A DNA stretch of 64,000 nucleotides from positions 248,001 through 312,000 of the forward strand of contig NZ_CP087719.1 in the NCBI RefSeq assembly GCF_020991085.1. The letters run 5' to 3'. Below the pieces are notes generated by a model that was given only the letters and a program-made list of their open reading frames with translations, had not been told where the DNA came from and made no database searches. Shown in pieces: positions 43,544-52,299 of the stretch. This DNA comes from Roseomonas sp. OT10. GTDB lineage: Bacteria; Pseudomonadota; Alphaproteobacteria; Acetobacterales; Acetobacteraceae. A program made the position numbers and the translations under genes. Within the stretch, counting starts at the first letter, position 1. Each line of letters begins with the position of its first letter.

Positions 43544-44938
43544 TCAAAGCGTGACCGGCTCCACCGGGGTGATCGGCCGTGGCGCGATCACCTCTCCGGC
43601 CGCCAGCAGCAGGTCCTCGCGGTAGCGCCCGGCGATGAGCTGCACCCCCATCGGCGCCGCGGAGTCGCCGCTGGTGGCGACGCTCAGCCCCGGCAGGCCC
43701 ATCAGCGGCAGGCCGACCTGGACCAGCTGCGCCTCCATCACCCGCGCGAAGGCCGACTCGCTCTCCACGTCGAGCTGGTCCGGGAAGGGCGGCTCGGCGG
43801 ACACGGGCAGCAGGACCACCGGATAGCGCTCCAGGAACAGGCTCCACTGTCGCAGGAAGCCCGCCCGGGCCTGGAGCCCGTCCTGGAAGAGGTTCAGGTC
43901 CGGCGCGGGGCAGAGCGACTCCATGCAGCGGAAGACGAAGCTGGCATCCGGGTCCGCCTCCTCCACCAGCGCCTTGTTCAGCCCGCGCCGGGACTCGGCC
44001 AGCCAGAGCATGGCCTGCAGCCGCGCCGGCTCGCGCAGCGGCGGGCAGGGGGTCTCCACCACCGTCCAGCCGGATTCCTGCAGGGCCAGGGCGGCGGCGC
44101 GCAGCGCCTTCTCCACCTCGGGCGTGGTGGCCAGCCCCTCGGGCCGCACGCAGAGCGCCGCGCGCCGCGGGGCGGGCGGCCCCTCCAGCGGGGCCGGCAC
44201 CCACCAGGGGTCGCGGGCATCGGGCGCGGCCATGGCGGCGAGCGCGGCGCGGATGTCCGGGATGGAGCGCGCCAGCGGGCCGGAGACCGCCATCAACTGC
44301 GCCCCGATCGCCCGCTCCGGGCCCGAGGCGTTGAAGGCTGCGACGCGCCCCAGCGTCGGCCGCAGCCCATGGATGCCGCAGGCATAGGCGGGGTAGCGGA
44401 TGGAGCCGCCGATATCCGTCCCGTGTCCGATCGCCCCGATCCCCGCCGCCGTGGCCGCGGCCGCCCCGCCGGAGGAGCCGCCCGGCGTCAGGCCCGGGTC
44501 GCGCGGGTTGCGGGTGTGGCCGTGCAGGCTGTTGCGGGTGAACCAGCGCAGCGAGAAGGCGGGGGTGTTGGTCCGTCCCAGCACCACCGCGCCGGCCCGG
44601 CGCAGGTTGCCCACCACCGGGCTGTCCTCCTTCGCCAGCAGCGCGCGCTGCAACCGCAGCCCGTTGGTGGTGGGGTAGCCCGCCTGGTCGACATTGACCT
44701 TGATCGTCACCGGCACGCCGGCCAGCGGGCCGGGGTCCTCGCCCCGGCCCAGGGCGGCATCCACGGCCCGGGCCGCCGCCAGGACCTCCTCCGGCCGGTG
44801 CTCCACCACCGCGTTGATCGCCGGATTGGCCGAGTCCAGCCGGGCGAGGGCGTCGCGTGCCACCTCCTCGGCCGAGATGTCGCGGGCCCTCACCCGGGCG
44901 GCGAGGTCGGTGGCGGTCAGGCGCCAGGATTCGGTCAT
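43544..44938 (-). CDS. Amidase (amidase signature family)
   Basis: 464 residues with the Ser-Ser-Lys triad: catalytic lysine in LAGVPVTIKVNVDQAG, GGSSGGAAAATAAG and the nucleophile-bearing GTDIGGSIRYPAYACG. N-terminal helical part LTATDLAARVRARDISAEEV. Hydrolyses an amide to acid and ammonia; substrate unknown (Glu-tRNA amidotransferase GatA is unlikely because no gatB/C is present and the length and context differ). It diverges from the racemase-like gene 45069. Confidence 0.9.
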   Translation of the reverse strand: MTESWRLTATDLAARVRARDISAEEVARDALARLDSANPAINAVVEHRPEEVLAAARAVDAALGRGEDPGPLAGVPVTIKVNVDQAGYPTTNGLRLQRALLAKEDSPVVGNLRRAGAVVLGRTNTPAFSLRWFTRNSLHGHTRNPRDPGLTPGGSSGGAAAATAAGIGAIGHGTDIGGSIRYPAYACGIHGLRPTLGRVAAFNASGPERAIGAQLMAVSGPLARSIPDIRAALAAMAAPDARDPWWVPAPLEGPPAPRRAALCVRPEGLATTPEVEKALRAAALALQESGWTVVETPCPPLREPARLQAMLWLAESRRGLNKALVEEADPDASFVFRCMESLCPAPDLNLFQDGLQARAGFLRQWSLFLERYPVVLLPVSAEPPFPDQLDVESESAFARVMEAQLVQVGLPLMGLPGLSVATSGDSAAPMGVQLIAGRYREDLLLAAGEVIAPRPITPVEPVTL

Positions 44939-45068
44939 GGGTCGGGTCCAGCCAGGTTCCGTCCGCCGCATGGGAGCCCCGGCACGCCGCCGGGGCAAGC
45001 CGCGGCCCGCCGCAGAGGCGTGCCAAGGCGATTGACCCGGCGCGGCGCGGCTGGCGATGGTGGCCGCG

Positions 45069-45800
45069 ATGAAGCTCCTCCTCGCCAATGCCAACACCAC
45101 CCAGGCCATCACCGACCTCTGCGCCGAGGCGGCCCGCGCCGCCGCCGCGCCGGGGACGGAGATCCTTCCCGCCACGCCGCGCTTCGGCCCGGCGGTGATC
45201 TCCAGCCGGGCGGAGAATGCCATCGCCGGCCATGCCGTGCTGGATCTGCTGGCGGAGCATGCCGGGCAGGTGGACGCGGTGGTGCTGGCCGTCTCGCACG
45301 ACACGGCGCTGGATGCGGCGCGGCAGCTCATGCCCTGCCCGGTGGTCGGCATGACCGAGGCCGCCTGCTTCACCGCCTGCCTGCTCGGCACCCGCTTCGG
45401 GCTGGTCACCTTCGGCAACGGCGCGATGTATGGCGAACTGATCGCCCGCCACGGCCTGACGACCCGCTGCGTCGGGGTGGAGGGGGTGGCGGCCACCCCG
45501 GCCGAGGCGCTGGCCGATCCCGGGGGCGTCGCGGACAAGGTGGCGGCCGGGATCGGACGGCTGGCAGCGGCCGGGGCGGATGCGGTGGTGCTGGGCGGCG
45601 CCGCGCTGGCCGGCATGGAGCCGCGGCTGCGCGGCCGCGTCGAGCTGCCGCTGCTGGAGGGAATCGCCTGCGGCGTGCGCATGGCGGAGGCGCTGGTGCG
45701 GGCGGCGCCGCGCAAGCCGGGCCAGGGCAGCATGGCAGCGCCCGCGGGCCGTGCCTCGGTGGGGCTGTCGCCGGCCCTGGCGGCGCTGCTGAACCGCTGA
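45069..45800 (+). CDS. Asp/Glu/hydantoin racemase-like protein lacking the usual cysteines
   Basis: 243 residues, two-domain racemase fold: MKLLLANANTTQAITDLC (the N.NT nucleation strand), VVLAVSHDTALDAARQL, VVGMTEAACFTACLLGTRFGLVTFG, and AVVLGGAALAGMEPRL. In hydantoin and aspartate/glutamate racemases the two catalytic cysteines sit in the equivalents of AVSHDTAL and LGGAALAG; here they are Ser/His-Asp and Gly. It is therefore unlikely to racemise by the standard two-base cysteine mechanism. ATG 45069 chosen; ATG 45057 would add MVAA. Confidence 0.75.
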   Translation: MKLLLANANTTQAITDLCAEAARAAAAPGTEILPATPRFGPAVISSRAENAIAGHAVLDLLAEHAGQVDAVVLAVSHDTALDAARQLMPCPVVGMTEAACFTACLLGTRFGLVTFGNGAMYGELIARHGLTTRCVGVEGVAATPAEALADPGGVADKVAAGIGRLAAAGADAVVLGGAALAGMEPRLRGRVELPLLEGIACGVRMAEALVRAAPRKPGQGSMAAPAGRASVGLSPALAALLNR

Positions 45801-45891
45801 CGCCGGCGGCCAGCCCACCCGGGCCGTGGCGGCCGCCATGGCAACCCCGGCCCGGCGGGCTACGTTGCCGGCCGCAGAGGAGGGATACCGC

Positions 45892-46836
45892 ATGCGTCTC
45901 GATGGTCCGGAAAGCCAGAATGTGGAGGACCGGCGCGGCCAGGGCGGTGGCTTCGGCGGCGGCACGGGGGGGCGCGGCTTCCGCATCCCCATTCCGACGG
46001 GGGGCGGTGGCGGCATCCGTGTCGGCGGCGGCCTGGGCGGCATCGCCATCCTGCTGATCGCCCTGTTCCTGGGCGTCGACCTCACCGGCCTGGTGGGCGG
46101 CGACGATCCTTCCGTCCAGCCGGCGCCGCAGGAGCGGCGGATCGACCCTGGCCAGACGGCGAATCCGGGCGATGCCCGCAACCCCTCGCAGGATGCCGGG
46201 CGGCGCTTCGTCGGGCAGGTGCTGGGCGAGACGGAGCAGGTCTGGCGCGACCAGTTCGCCCGGGCGGGCCGGACCTACCAGGAGCCGACGCTGGTGCTGT
46301 TCTCCAACTACACCCGGTCGGGCTGCGGCGACGCGGAGGCGCAGACGGGGCCGTTCTACTGCCCGCTCGACCAGAAGGTGTACATCGACCTGGACTTCAT
46401 GGCGCAGCTCCAGCGCCGCCTGGGGGCGCAGGGCGACTTCGCCGCCGCCTACATCATCGCGCACGAGGTCGGGCATCACGTGCAGAACCAGCTCGGCGTC
46501 CTGCAGCGTGCGCGCGAGGCGCAGCAGCGCTACGGCGGCGGGGTGGAGGCGAACCAGATCCAGGTGCGCGTCGAGCTGCAGGCCGACTGCCTCGCCGGCG
46601 TCTGGGCGTATCACGCCAACCGCGAGCGCAACATCCTCGAGGAGGGCGACCTGGAGGAGGGGCTGAACGCGGCGGCCGCCGTGGGCGACGACCGGCTGCA
46701 GCGCCAGGCGCGCGGCACGGTGCAGCCGGAGAGCTTCACCCATGGCTCCTCGGCCCAGCGGGTGCGCTGGTTCCGGCGCGGCTTCCAGAACGGCAACATC
46801 AGCGCCTGCGATACCTTCGGGGCGCAGCAGCTCTGA
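45892..46836 (+). CDS. Neutral zinc metallopeptidase, YpfJ/KPN_02809 family
   Basis: 314 residues. Gly-rich N-terminal cytosolic part, one membrane helix (VGGGLGGIAILLIALFLGVDL, about 40-65), then a catalytic domain with the zinc site IIAHEVGHHVQNQLG (HExxH near residue 190), QADCLAGVWAYHANR and SFTHGSSAQRVRWFRRGF. ATG 45892 preceded by AGGAGGGATACC. Type II membrane-anchored metalloprotease of unknown target. Terminator hairpin follows at 46843. Confidence 0.92.
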   Translation: MRLDGPESQNVEDRRGQGGGFGGGTGGRGFRIPIPTGGGGGIRVGGGLGGIAILLIALFLGVDLTGLVGGDDPSVQPAPQERRIDPGQTANPGDARNPSQDAGRRFVGQVLGETEQVWRDQFARAGRTYQEPTLVLFSNYTRSGCGDAEAQTGPFYCPLDQKVYIDLDFMAQLQRRLGAQGDFAAAYIIAHEVGHHVQNQLGVLQRAREAQQRYGGGVEANQIQVRVELQADCLAGVWAYHANRERNILEEGDLEEGLNAAAAVGDDRLQRQARGTVQPESFTHGSSAQRVRWFRRGFQNGNISACDTFGAQQL

Positions 46837-46842
46837 CGGGAA

Positions 46843-46866
46843 GCCGGACGGCGGTGGCCGTCCGGC
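46843..46866. terminator. Hairpin in the convergent gap after the metallopeptidase gene
   Basis: Arms GCCGGACGGC (46843-46852) and GCCGTCCGGC (46857-46866) pair perfectly around GGTG. Lies between two convergent genes, so can serve both. Confidence 0.6.
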
Positions 46867-46980
46867 CAATCCCGAGCAGGCGCAGGCGGGCACCCCGGGC
46901 GGTGCCGGCGCCACGGGCGTAGCAGCGATCCGGGCCCGCGGGAGAGCTGCCCTGGGCAGCCTCCCGGCGGGCCGGCGGCG

Positions 46981-48411
46981 TCAGGCCGCGCCCTTGCTCA
47001 TCTGCGCGATGGGCGGGGCGAGGTCGGCCGGGAGCGGGCAGGCATAGGGCGAATCCGCCGTGCGCGCGGCGAGGTCCGCCTTGGCCTTCTCCACCAGCGC
47101 CGGGTCGCGAAGCGCGTCCACCGCCGTGCCGGCCATCACCTTGGCCACGTGCATCATCCCCTTGTGGGCGATGCCCGACTTGCCCTGGGCCGTGAGCTGC
47201 CAGGAATGGCCCGGCGTGCCGATGGCATAGGTCGCGCCACGCGCCTGCACGGTCGGCACCACCCAGGAGACGTCGCCCACGTCGGTGGAGCCGATGCCGC
47301 CCTTGCCGCGGGCGTCGAGCGGGACGACGAAGTCGCAGAGGGGCTTGTCCTTCTCCAGCGGCACGCCGTGGCGGCGGAAGGCGGCGGCGATGTCCTCGTC
47401 CGACAGGGTGGCGCGGATCTCGCGCGCATAGGCGCGGTCCGCCTCGTCGAACTCCGGCGGGCCGAGGCGCTGGAAGTTGTCGTACATCGCCTGTTCCAGC
47501 GGCGCGTTGCCGAGCAGGTTGGAGACGGCGCTGACCACCTTCGTCGTCACCGTCGTCTCCGTCATCAGCGCGGCACCGTCGGCGATCTTGCGCACCCGGG
47601 CGACAAGCGCGTTCAGCTCCACCAGATTCGCCGCGCGGATCAGGTAGCGCACGCGCGCGCTGGCCTGCACCACGTTCGGGGCGATGCCGCCGGCGTCGAG
47701 ATAGGCGTAGTGGATGCGCGCATGATCCGGCATGTGCTCGCGCATGTAGTTCACGCCCACGCTCATCAGCTCCACCGCGTCCAGGGCGGAGCGGCCCAGG
47801 TCGGGCGCGGCGGCGGCGTGGCTGGAGCGGCCGTGGAACTGGAAGTCGATGCGGGTGTTGGCGAGGCTGACCGCCTCGTTCACGCCCGAGAGCGGCGCGG
47901 GATGCCAGCAGATGGCGACGTCCACGTCGTCGAAGGCGCCGTCGCGCACCATGAAGCCCTTGGCGGCGCCGCCCTCCTCGGCCGGGCAGCCGTAGTAGCG
48001 CACGCGGCCCGGGAGGTTGTTCGCGGCCAGCCAATCCTTGACCGCCGCCGCCGCCAGCAGCGAGGCGGAGCCGAGCAGGTTGTGGCCGCAGCCATGGCCG
48101 ACGCCGTCGCCGGGCAGGGGCTTGTGCTCGGCGATGCCCGCCTCCTGGCTCAGCCCTGGCAGGGCGTCGTACTCGCCCAGGATGGCAATGACGGGCCCGC
48201 CCTCGCCGGCCTCGCCCATCACCGCCGTCGGGATGCCCGCGACGTTGGTGGTCACGCGGAAGCCCTCCGCCTCCAACTGCTTCGTGTGCTCGGCGCAGGA
48301 ACGGTGCTCGCCATAGGCCAGCTCCGGCATGTCCCAGATCCGGTCGGACAGGGCGACGTAGTCGTCGCGGCGCTGGTCCACCAGGCGCCAGATTTCCTCG
48401 GTGTTCCTCAT
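46981..48411 (-). CDS. M20-family amidohydrolase, AbgB-like
   Basis: 476 residues. ILGEYDALPGLSQEAG and GDGVGHGCGHNLLGSASLLA hold the metal ligands, GCPAEEGGAAKGFM is the catalytic Glu block, FHGRSSHAAAAPDLGRSALDA the dimerisation domain, and GSTDVGDVSWVVPT plus GTPGHSWQLTAQGKSGIAHKG the last ligand region. Closest to the AbgB branch (p-aminobenzoyl-glutamate hydrolase subunit), though no abgA partner is adjacent. Likely cleaves an N-acyl or N-aroyl amino acid. ATG 48411. Confidence 0.88.
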   Translation of the reverse strand: MRNTEEIWRLVDQRRDDYVALSDRIWDMPELAYGEHRSCAEHTKQLEAEGFRVTTNVAGIPTAVMGEAGEGGPVIAILGEYDALPGLSQEAGIAEHKPLPGDGVGHGCGHNLLGSASLLAAAAVKDWLAANNLPGRVRYYGCPAEEGGAAKGFMVRDGAFDDVDVAICWHPAPLSGVNEAVSLANTRIDFQFHGRSSHAAAAPDLGRSALDAVELMSVGVNYMREHMPDHARIHYAYLDAGGIAPNVVQASARVRYLIRAANLVELNALVARVRKIADGAALMTETTVTTKVVSAVSNLLGNAPLEQAMYDNFQRLGPPEFDEADRAYAREIRATLSDEDIAAAFRRHGVPLEKDKPLCDFVVPLDARGKGGIGSTDVGDVSWVVPTVQARGATYAIGTPGHSWQLTAQGKSGIAHKGMMHVAKVMAGTAVDALRDPALVEKAKADLAARTADSPYACPLPADLAPPIAQMSKGAA

Positions 48412-48582
48412 CTCGGCTGGGTCTCCTGGCTGGGGGCGGGGGTTGCCCGCGTTTCTAGCGCCGCTGCCGCCGCCAGGGCCAGCCTCGCCGCATCCGCCTT
48501 GACAGGGCGGGTGCATCGGCGAACGCTTGCGCAACCGCAACGGCGTCCGGGACGACGGCCGGGCGGATGAGGAAACGCCCGG

Positions 48583-49737
48583 ATGAAATCCCATCCCGCC
48601 ACCTTGCGCGCGGCCGTGCTGCCATTGCTCGCGGCCCTGCTGCTGCCCGCCCCGTCATCGGCGCAGTCTCCTCCCGCCCCGCCCGCGGCGACCGCGGCCC
48701 CGCAGTACCAGGTCGATCCGTTCTGGCCGAAGCCCTTGCCGAACCAGTGGGGCATCGGCCAGGCGGCCGGGGTCGCGGTGGACCGGCGAGACCATGTCTG
48801 GATCATCCACCGCCCCGCCTCGATGACGGCGGACGAGCGCGGCGCCACCGCCAGCCCGCCGCTCTCCGAATGCTGCGTGCCGGCGCCCTCGGTGATGGCC
48901 TTCGACACCGACGGCAACCTGCTGCGGGCCTGGGGCGGGCCCGGCCACCACCCGGACTGGTCGGAGCGCGAGCACGGCATCTACGTGGACGCCCAGGACA
49001 ACGTCTGGCTCGCCGGCAACGCGCCGACCGACCATGTGGTGCTGAAGTTCGACCGCGACGGCCGCTTCCTGCTGCGCCTGGGCGTCCCGCGCGAGACGGG
49101 CGGCAGCAACGACACGGCCCGGCTGGGCCTGCCGGCGGACATCTTCGTCGACGAGGCGGCGAACGAGGTCTACATCGCCGACGGCTACGGCAACCGGCGC
49201 GTCATCGTCTTCGATGCGCAGACCGGCGCCTACAAGCGGCACTGGGGCGCCTATGGCGAGCGGCCGCACGACGACCCGCTGCCGGCCTACCGGCCCAACC
49301 AGCAGCCGCCCTCGCGCAGCTTCGGCAGCCCCGTGCACAGCGTGCGCATCGCGAGCGACGGGCTGCTCTACGTCGCCGACCGGCGCAACGACCGGGTGCA
49401 GGTCTTCCGCAAGGACGGCAGCTTCGTGCGCGAGTTCTTCATCGCCCCCGCGACGCTGGGCCCTGGCTCCGTCTGGGACCTCGACATGATTCCGAACAGC
49501 AGCCCGCCGCTCTTCGTCATCGCGGACGGGTCGAACAATGTCGTCTGGCTGGTCTCGGACACCGGCGAGATCCGCGGCCGCTTCGGGCGGAACGGGCGCA
49601 TGGCCGGCGAATTCCACTGGGTGCACAACATCGCCACGGATTCGCGCGGCAACGTCTACACCACCGAGGTGGATACCGGGAAACGCGCCCAGCGCTTCCG
49701 CCTGACCTCGCCGCTGCCTGCCGCACCGACGAGGTAG
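48583..49737 (+). CDS. Secreted NHL-type beta-propeller protein
   Basis: 384 residues with a Sec signal (LRAAVLPLLAALLLPAPSSAQ). The mature part is six NHL-like blades, each like 'V.vD..dnVWl..n..DhVvkFd.dG.fl': for example GIYVDAQDNVWLAGNAPTDH, ADIFVDEAANEVYIADGYGN, and VHNIATDSRGNVYTTEVDTG. Resembles the catalytic-type propeller of peptidyl-hydroxyglycine alpha-amidating lyase, but metal ligands were not verified. Periplasmic binding or lyase role; no functional neighbour. Hairpin terminator after it. Confidence 0.82.
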   Translation: MKSHPATLRAAVLPLLAALLLPAPSSAQSPPAPPAATAAPQYQVDPFWPKPLPNQWGIGQAAGVAVDRRDHVWIIHRPASMTADERGATASPPLSECCVPAPSVMAFDTDGNLLRAWGGPGHHPDWSEREHGIYVDAQDNVWLAGNAPTDHVVLKFDRDGRFLLRLGVPRETGGSNDTARLGLPADIFVDEAANEVYIADGYGNRRVIVFDAQTGAYKRHWGAYGERPHDDPLPAYRPNQQPPSRSFGSPVHSVRIASDGLLYVADRRNDRVQVFRKDGSFVREFFIAPATLGPGSVWDLDMIPNSSPPLFVIADGSNNVVWLVSDTGEIRGRFGRNGRMAGEFHWVHNIATDSRGNVYTTEVDTGKRAQRFRLTSPLPAAPTR

Positions 49738-49745
49738 GACCCTGC

Positions 49746-49770
49746 GGGGGCGGGCGTCGTTCCCGCCCCC
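49746..49770. terminator. Hairpin in the convergent gap after the propeller gene
   Basis: Arms GGGGGCGGG (49746-49754) and CCCGCCCCC (49762-49770), perfect, 7-base loop; no T-run. Between convergent genes. Confidence 0.6.
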
Positions 49771-49790
49771 ATGCCCGACGGCCCGGCGCG

Positions 49791-50792
49791 CTACTCCGCC
49801 TTGATGTTGCGCTTGCGGATGAGCTCGCCCCAGCGCCGGCCTTCCTCGGCGAGGTAGGCCGGGAAGGCCTCGGCGCTGCCGCCGATCACGTCGATCGAGG
49901 CGGCCTCCAGCTTGGCCTTCACCTCCGGGTTGTTCAGCGCCTCCCGCGCGGCGGTGGCCAGGCGCTGCACGATCGCGTCGGGCGTGCCGGCCGGGGCGAA
50001 GAAGCCGAAGTCGTTGGTGGCGTGGTAGCCGGCGAGGCCGCTCTCGGCGAGGGTGGGCACGTCCGGCGCCTTGGGGTCGCGCTGGCGGCCGGTGACGGCC
50101 AGGGCGCGCAGCTCGCCCGACTGCAGGTAGGGCAGGGCGCTGACCGTGTCCACGAAGCCCATGGTCGCCTCCTTGGTGAGGAGCGCCTGCAAGGCCGGCG
50201 CGCCGCCGCGGTAGGAGACGTGCAGAATGTCGATCCCCGCCATGTCCAGCATCAGCTCCGGCGCGAGCTGCCCGACCGTGCCCGAGCCCGGCGAGGCATA
50301 GGTCAGCTTGCCGGGATCGCGCTTCGCCGCCGCGATCAGGTCGGCGATGGTCCGGATCGGGCTGGAGGAATGCACCATGACGAACATGGCGTTGCCGGCC
50401 AGCAGGCTGATCGGCGTGAAGGCCTTGTCGTTGTCGTAGGGCAGGGGGCTGAACAGGGTGGGCGCGATGGCGAAGGTGCCCGTCGGCGCCACGTCCAGCG
50501 TGTAGCCATCCGGCCGCGCCCGGGCCACTGCGCCGTGCCCGACCGTGCCGCTGGCCCCCGCCCGGTTCTCCACCACGAAGGAGCCGCCGAGGCTGGCGGC
50601 GAGCTGCTGCGCCAGCAGCCGCGCGACGAAGTCGGTGGAGCCGCCGGGCGCGAAGGGCACGATGATGGTCACCGGCCGGGTCGGATAGGCGGGCTGCTGC
50701 GCCAGGGCCGGCCGCAGCAGCGTCGGGGCGGCGGCGCCCAGGCCGAGCGCGGCGGTGCCGCGCAGCAGGGTGCGGCGGGAAAGATCGTTCAT
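49791..50792 (-). CDS. Bug/TctC-family tripartite tricarboxylate transporter binding protein
   Basis: 333 residues. Tat-like signal (RRTLLRGTAALGLGAAAPTLL), then YPTRPVTIIVPFAPGGSTDFVARLLA, the unmistakable Bug start, VENRAGASGTVGHGAVARA, YASPGSGTVGQLAPELM and the PDVPTLAESGL block. Such proteins bind carboxylates outside the membrane; no TctA/B membrane partners are adjacent, as is common for this expanded family. Followed on the same strand, and probably preceded, by the AroQ-like gene upstream (40 bases apart), forming one operon opposite a GntR regulator. Confidence 0.92.
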   Translation of the reverse strand: MNDLSRRTLLRGTAALGLGAAAPTLLRPALAQQPAYPTRPVTIIVPFAPGGSTDFVARLLAQQLAASLGGSFVVENRAGASGTVGHGAVARARPDGYTLDVAPTGTFAIAPTLFSPLPYDNDKAFTPISLLAGNAMFVMVHSSSPIRTIADLIAAAKRDPGKLTYASPGSGTVGQLAPELMLDMAGIDILHVSYRGGAPALQALLTKEATMGFVDTVSALPYLQSGELRALAVTGRQRDPKAPDVPTLAESGLAGYHATNDFGFFAPAGTPDAIVQRLATAAREALNNPEVKAKLEAASIDVIGGSAEAFPAYLAEEGRRWGELIRKRNIKAE

Positions 50793-50832
50793 CGACGTTG
50801 TCCTCGTGTTTCGTTGCCGGGCTCGCCCGTTG

Positions 50833-51267
50833 TCAGGCGAGCAGGTCCTGCACCGCGCGCATGGCGGTCGCGTAGCCCTTCGCCCCCAGCCCCGCGATCA
50901 CGGCGGTGGCGACGGTGGAGACGAGCGAGCGGTGATAGATCGCCTCGCGCTTGTGGATGTTGGTGATGTGCAGCTCCACCACCGGCCCGGGGAACATCTT
51001 CAGCGCATCGATCACCGGGACGGAGGTGAAGGTCAGGCCCGCCGGGTTGATGACGATGCCATCCGCCGGGGCGTCGATCGCGTCGTGGATCCACTCCACG
51101 AGCTGCCCCTCGTAGTTGGTCTGGCGGAAGACGACGTCCGCCCCGCCGGCCGCCTCGCGGCACAGCGCCTCGACCTCGGCCAGGGTGGTGCGGCCGTAGA
51201 TCTCCGGCTCGCGCTTGCCCAGCCGGTTCAGGTTCGGCCCGTTCAGGACGTGGATCACCCGGCTCAC
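50833..51267 (-). CDS. Type II 3-dehydroquinate dehydratase paralogue with altered active site
   Basis: 144 residues from GTG 51267, the normal AroQ length. VIHVLNGPNLNRLGKREPEIYG keeps the lid Arg and Tyr24; VELHITNIHKRE keeps His101 (here 100) and Arg108; Asn75 is present in IVINPAG. However the His of the usual LTHTS motif is Phe (LTFTS, residue 80) and the position of Arg112 is Tyr (REAIYHRS, residue 111). Residue numbers for known enzymes are from memory of the M. tuberculosis protein. So the fold is certain but dehydroquinate turnover is doubtful. It stands with a Bug binding protein and a GntR regulator, a catabolic rather than an aromatic-synthesis setting. Confidence 0.82.
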   Translation of the reverse strand: MSRVIHVLNGPNLNRLGKREPEIYGRTTLAEVEALCREAAGGADVVFRQTNYEGQLVEWIHDAIDAPADGIVINPAGLTFTSVPVIDALKMFPGPVVELHITNIHKREAIYHRSLVSTVATAVIAGLGAKGYATAMRAVQDLLA

Positions 51268-51353
51268 CGGCCCGTCCCGCCGCGTCGTTCGGCTCGCATG
51301 CTGCGCACCCCGTCTCCTCCCGCCGCGACCCTTCGCGGCCGTCGGGCGGCAAG

Positions 51354-51408
51354 TTGTCATGCGATGGAACGACAATCAACAGATGATTCGACGTTCATGT
51401 GATATAAT
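51354..51408 (+). promoter_or_regulatory. Divergent promoter/operator between the AroQ-like and GntR genes
   Basis: TATAAT at 51403-51408 is a perfect -10 element toward the GntR gene; a poor -35 lies 17 bases upstream. TTGTC-N12-GACAA (51354-51375) is an inverted repeat in the same AT-rich stretch, a candidate GntR site. Confidence 0.45.
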
Positions 51409-51506
51409 GGAATTCGGCGGCGTTTCCGGGGACTGCCATGGCACGGCGTTTCCGGGCATGGTCGCCAGGCCGGTCCCGGACCGGCGCGCATTCGACAGGA
51501 GGCGGC

Positions 51507-52292
51507 GTGGAGGAGGTTTCGGTCGGCGAGGTCGCCTATCGCCGGATCAGGGCGGACATCGTCTTCGGGCGCCTCGCGCCCGGCCAGCGCCTGGGGCTGG
51601 AGGGGATGCGCGCCGCCTACGGGGCGGGGGTCAGCACCCTGCGCGAGCTGCTGAGCCGCCTCTCCTCGGAGGGGCTGGTGACGGCCGAGGGCCAGCGCGG
51701 CTTCGAGGTCGCCCCGGTCTCCGCCGCCGAGCTGCGCGAGATCGCGGCCCTGCGCCTGCTGCTGGAGACGCATGCGCTGGAGCAGTCCTTCGCCGCAGGC
51801 GGGCTGGAATGGGAGAGCGGCGTGGTCGCCGCGCACCACCGGCTGGCGGCGATGGAGCGGCTGCTGCTCGCCGGCGAGGCCAGCGAGGCGGAACGCTGGA
51901 AGCGCTACGACTGGGAGTTCCACCACGCGCTGGTGGCGGCCTGCGGCTCGCAGGTGCTGCTGCAGGCGCATGCGGCGATCTACGACCGCTACCTCCGCTA
52001 CCAGATGGTCGCGGCCGTCTTCCGCGGCGCCGTGGCGGCGGAGGAGCACCGCCGGCTGCTCGACGCCGCCCTGGCGCGGGACGTCGCCGCCGCCCGGAGC
52101 CTGCTGGCGGACCATATCCATGGCTGCGTCGCCCAGGTGCTGGAGACCGGGGCGCTGGACGCCTTCCGCTCCCGCCCCCCCGTCGCGGCGGCCGGCCGGG
52201 CGGCGGCCCGCCGGCGGCGCCCGGGTGCCGAGCCCGCGCCCGGCCGGGGCACGGCGAAGCGACGGGAGAGGGGCGGGAAGGCGGCGGGCTGA
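51507..52292 (+). CDS. GntR-family transcriptional regulator (FCD domain)
   Basis: 261 residues from GTG 51507, chosen for AGGAGG five bases upstream. Winged helix: VAYRRIRADIVFGRLAPGQRL, AYGAGVSTLRELLSRLSSEGLV, and AEGQRGFEVAPVS. The helical FCD effector domain (about 85-225) follows, with the metal/ligand-type residues in RYDWEFHHALVAACGS and DHIHGC. The C-terminal 35 residues are Arg/Pro/Gly-rich and likely disordered. Probably controls the divergent AroQ-like/Bug genes in response to a carboxylate. Confidence 0.9.
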   Translation: MEEVSVGEVAYRRIRADIVFGRLAPGQRLGLEGMRAAYGAGVSTLRELLSRLSSEGLVTAEGQRGFEVAPVSAAELREIAALRLLLETHALEQSFAAGGLEWESGVVAAHHRLAAMERLLLAGEASEAERWKRYDWEFHHALVAACGSQVLLQAHAAIYDRYLRYQMVAAVFRGAVAAEEHRRLLDAALARDVAAARSLLADHIHGCVAQVLETGALDAFRSRPPVAAAGRAAARRRRPGAEPAPGRGTAKRRERGGKAAG

Positions 52293-52299
52293 GCGCCGC

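Noticed and set aside
43038-46181. A 1047-codon minus-strand frame joining the Pro-rich protein, amidase and metallopeptidase regions
   Set aside because: Runs through three independent genes in mixed frames; only the last 140 codons are coding.
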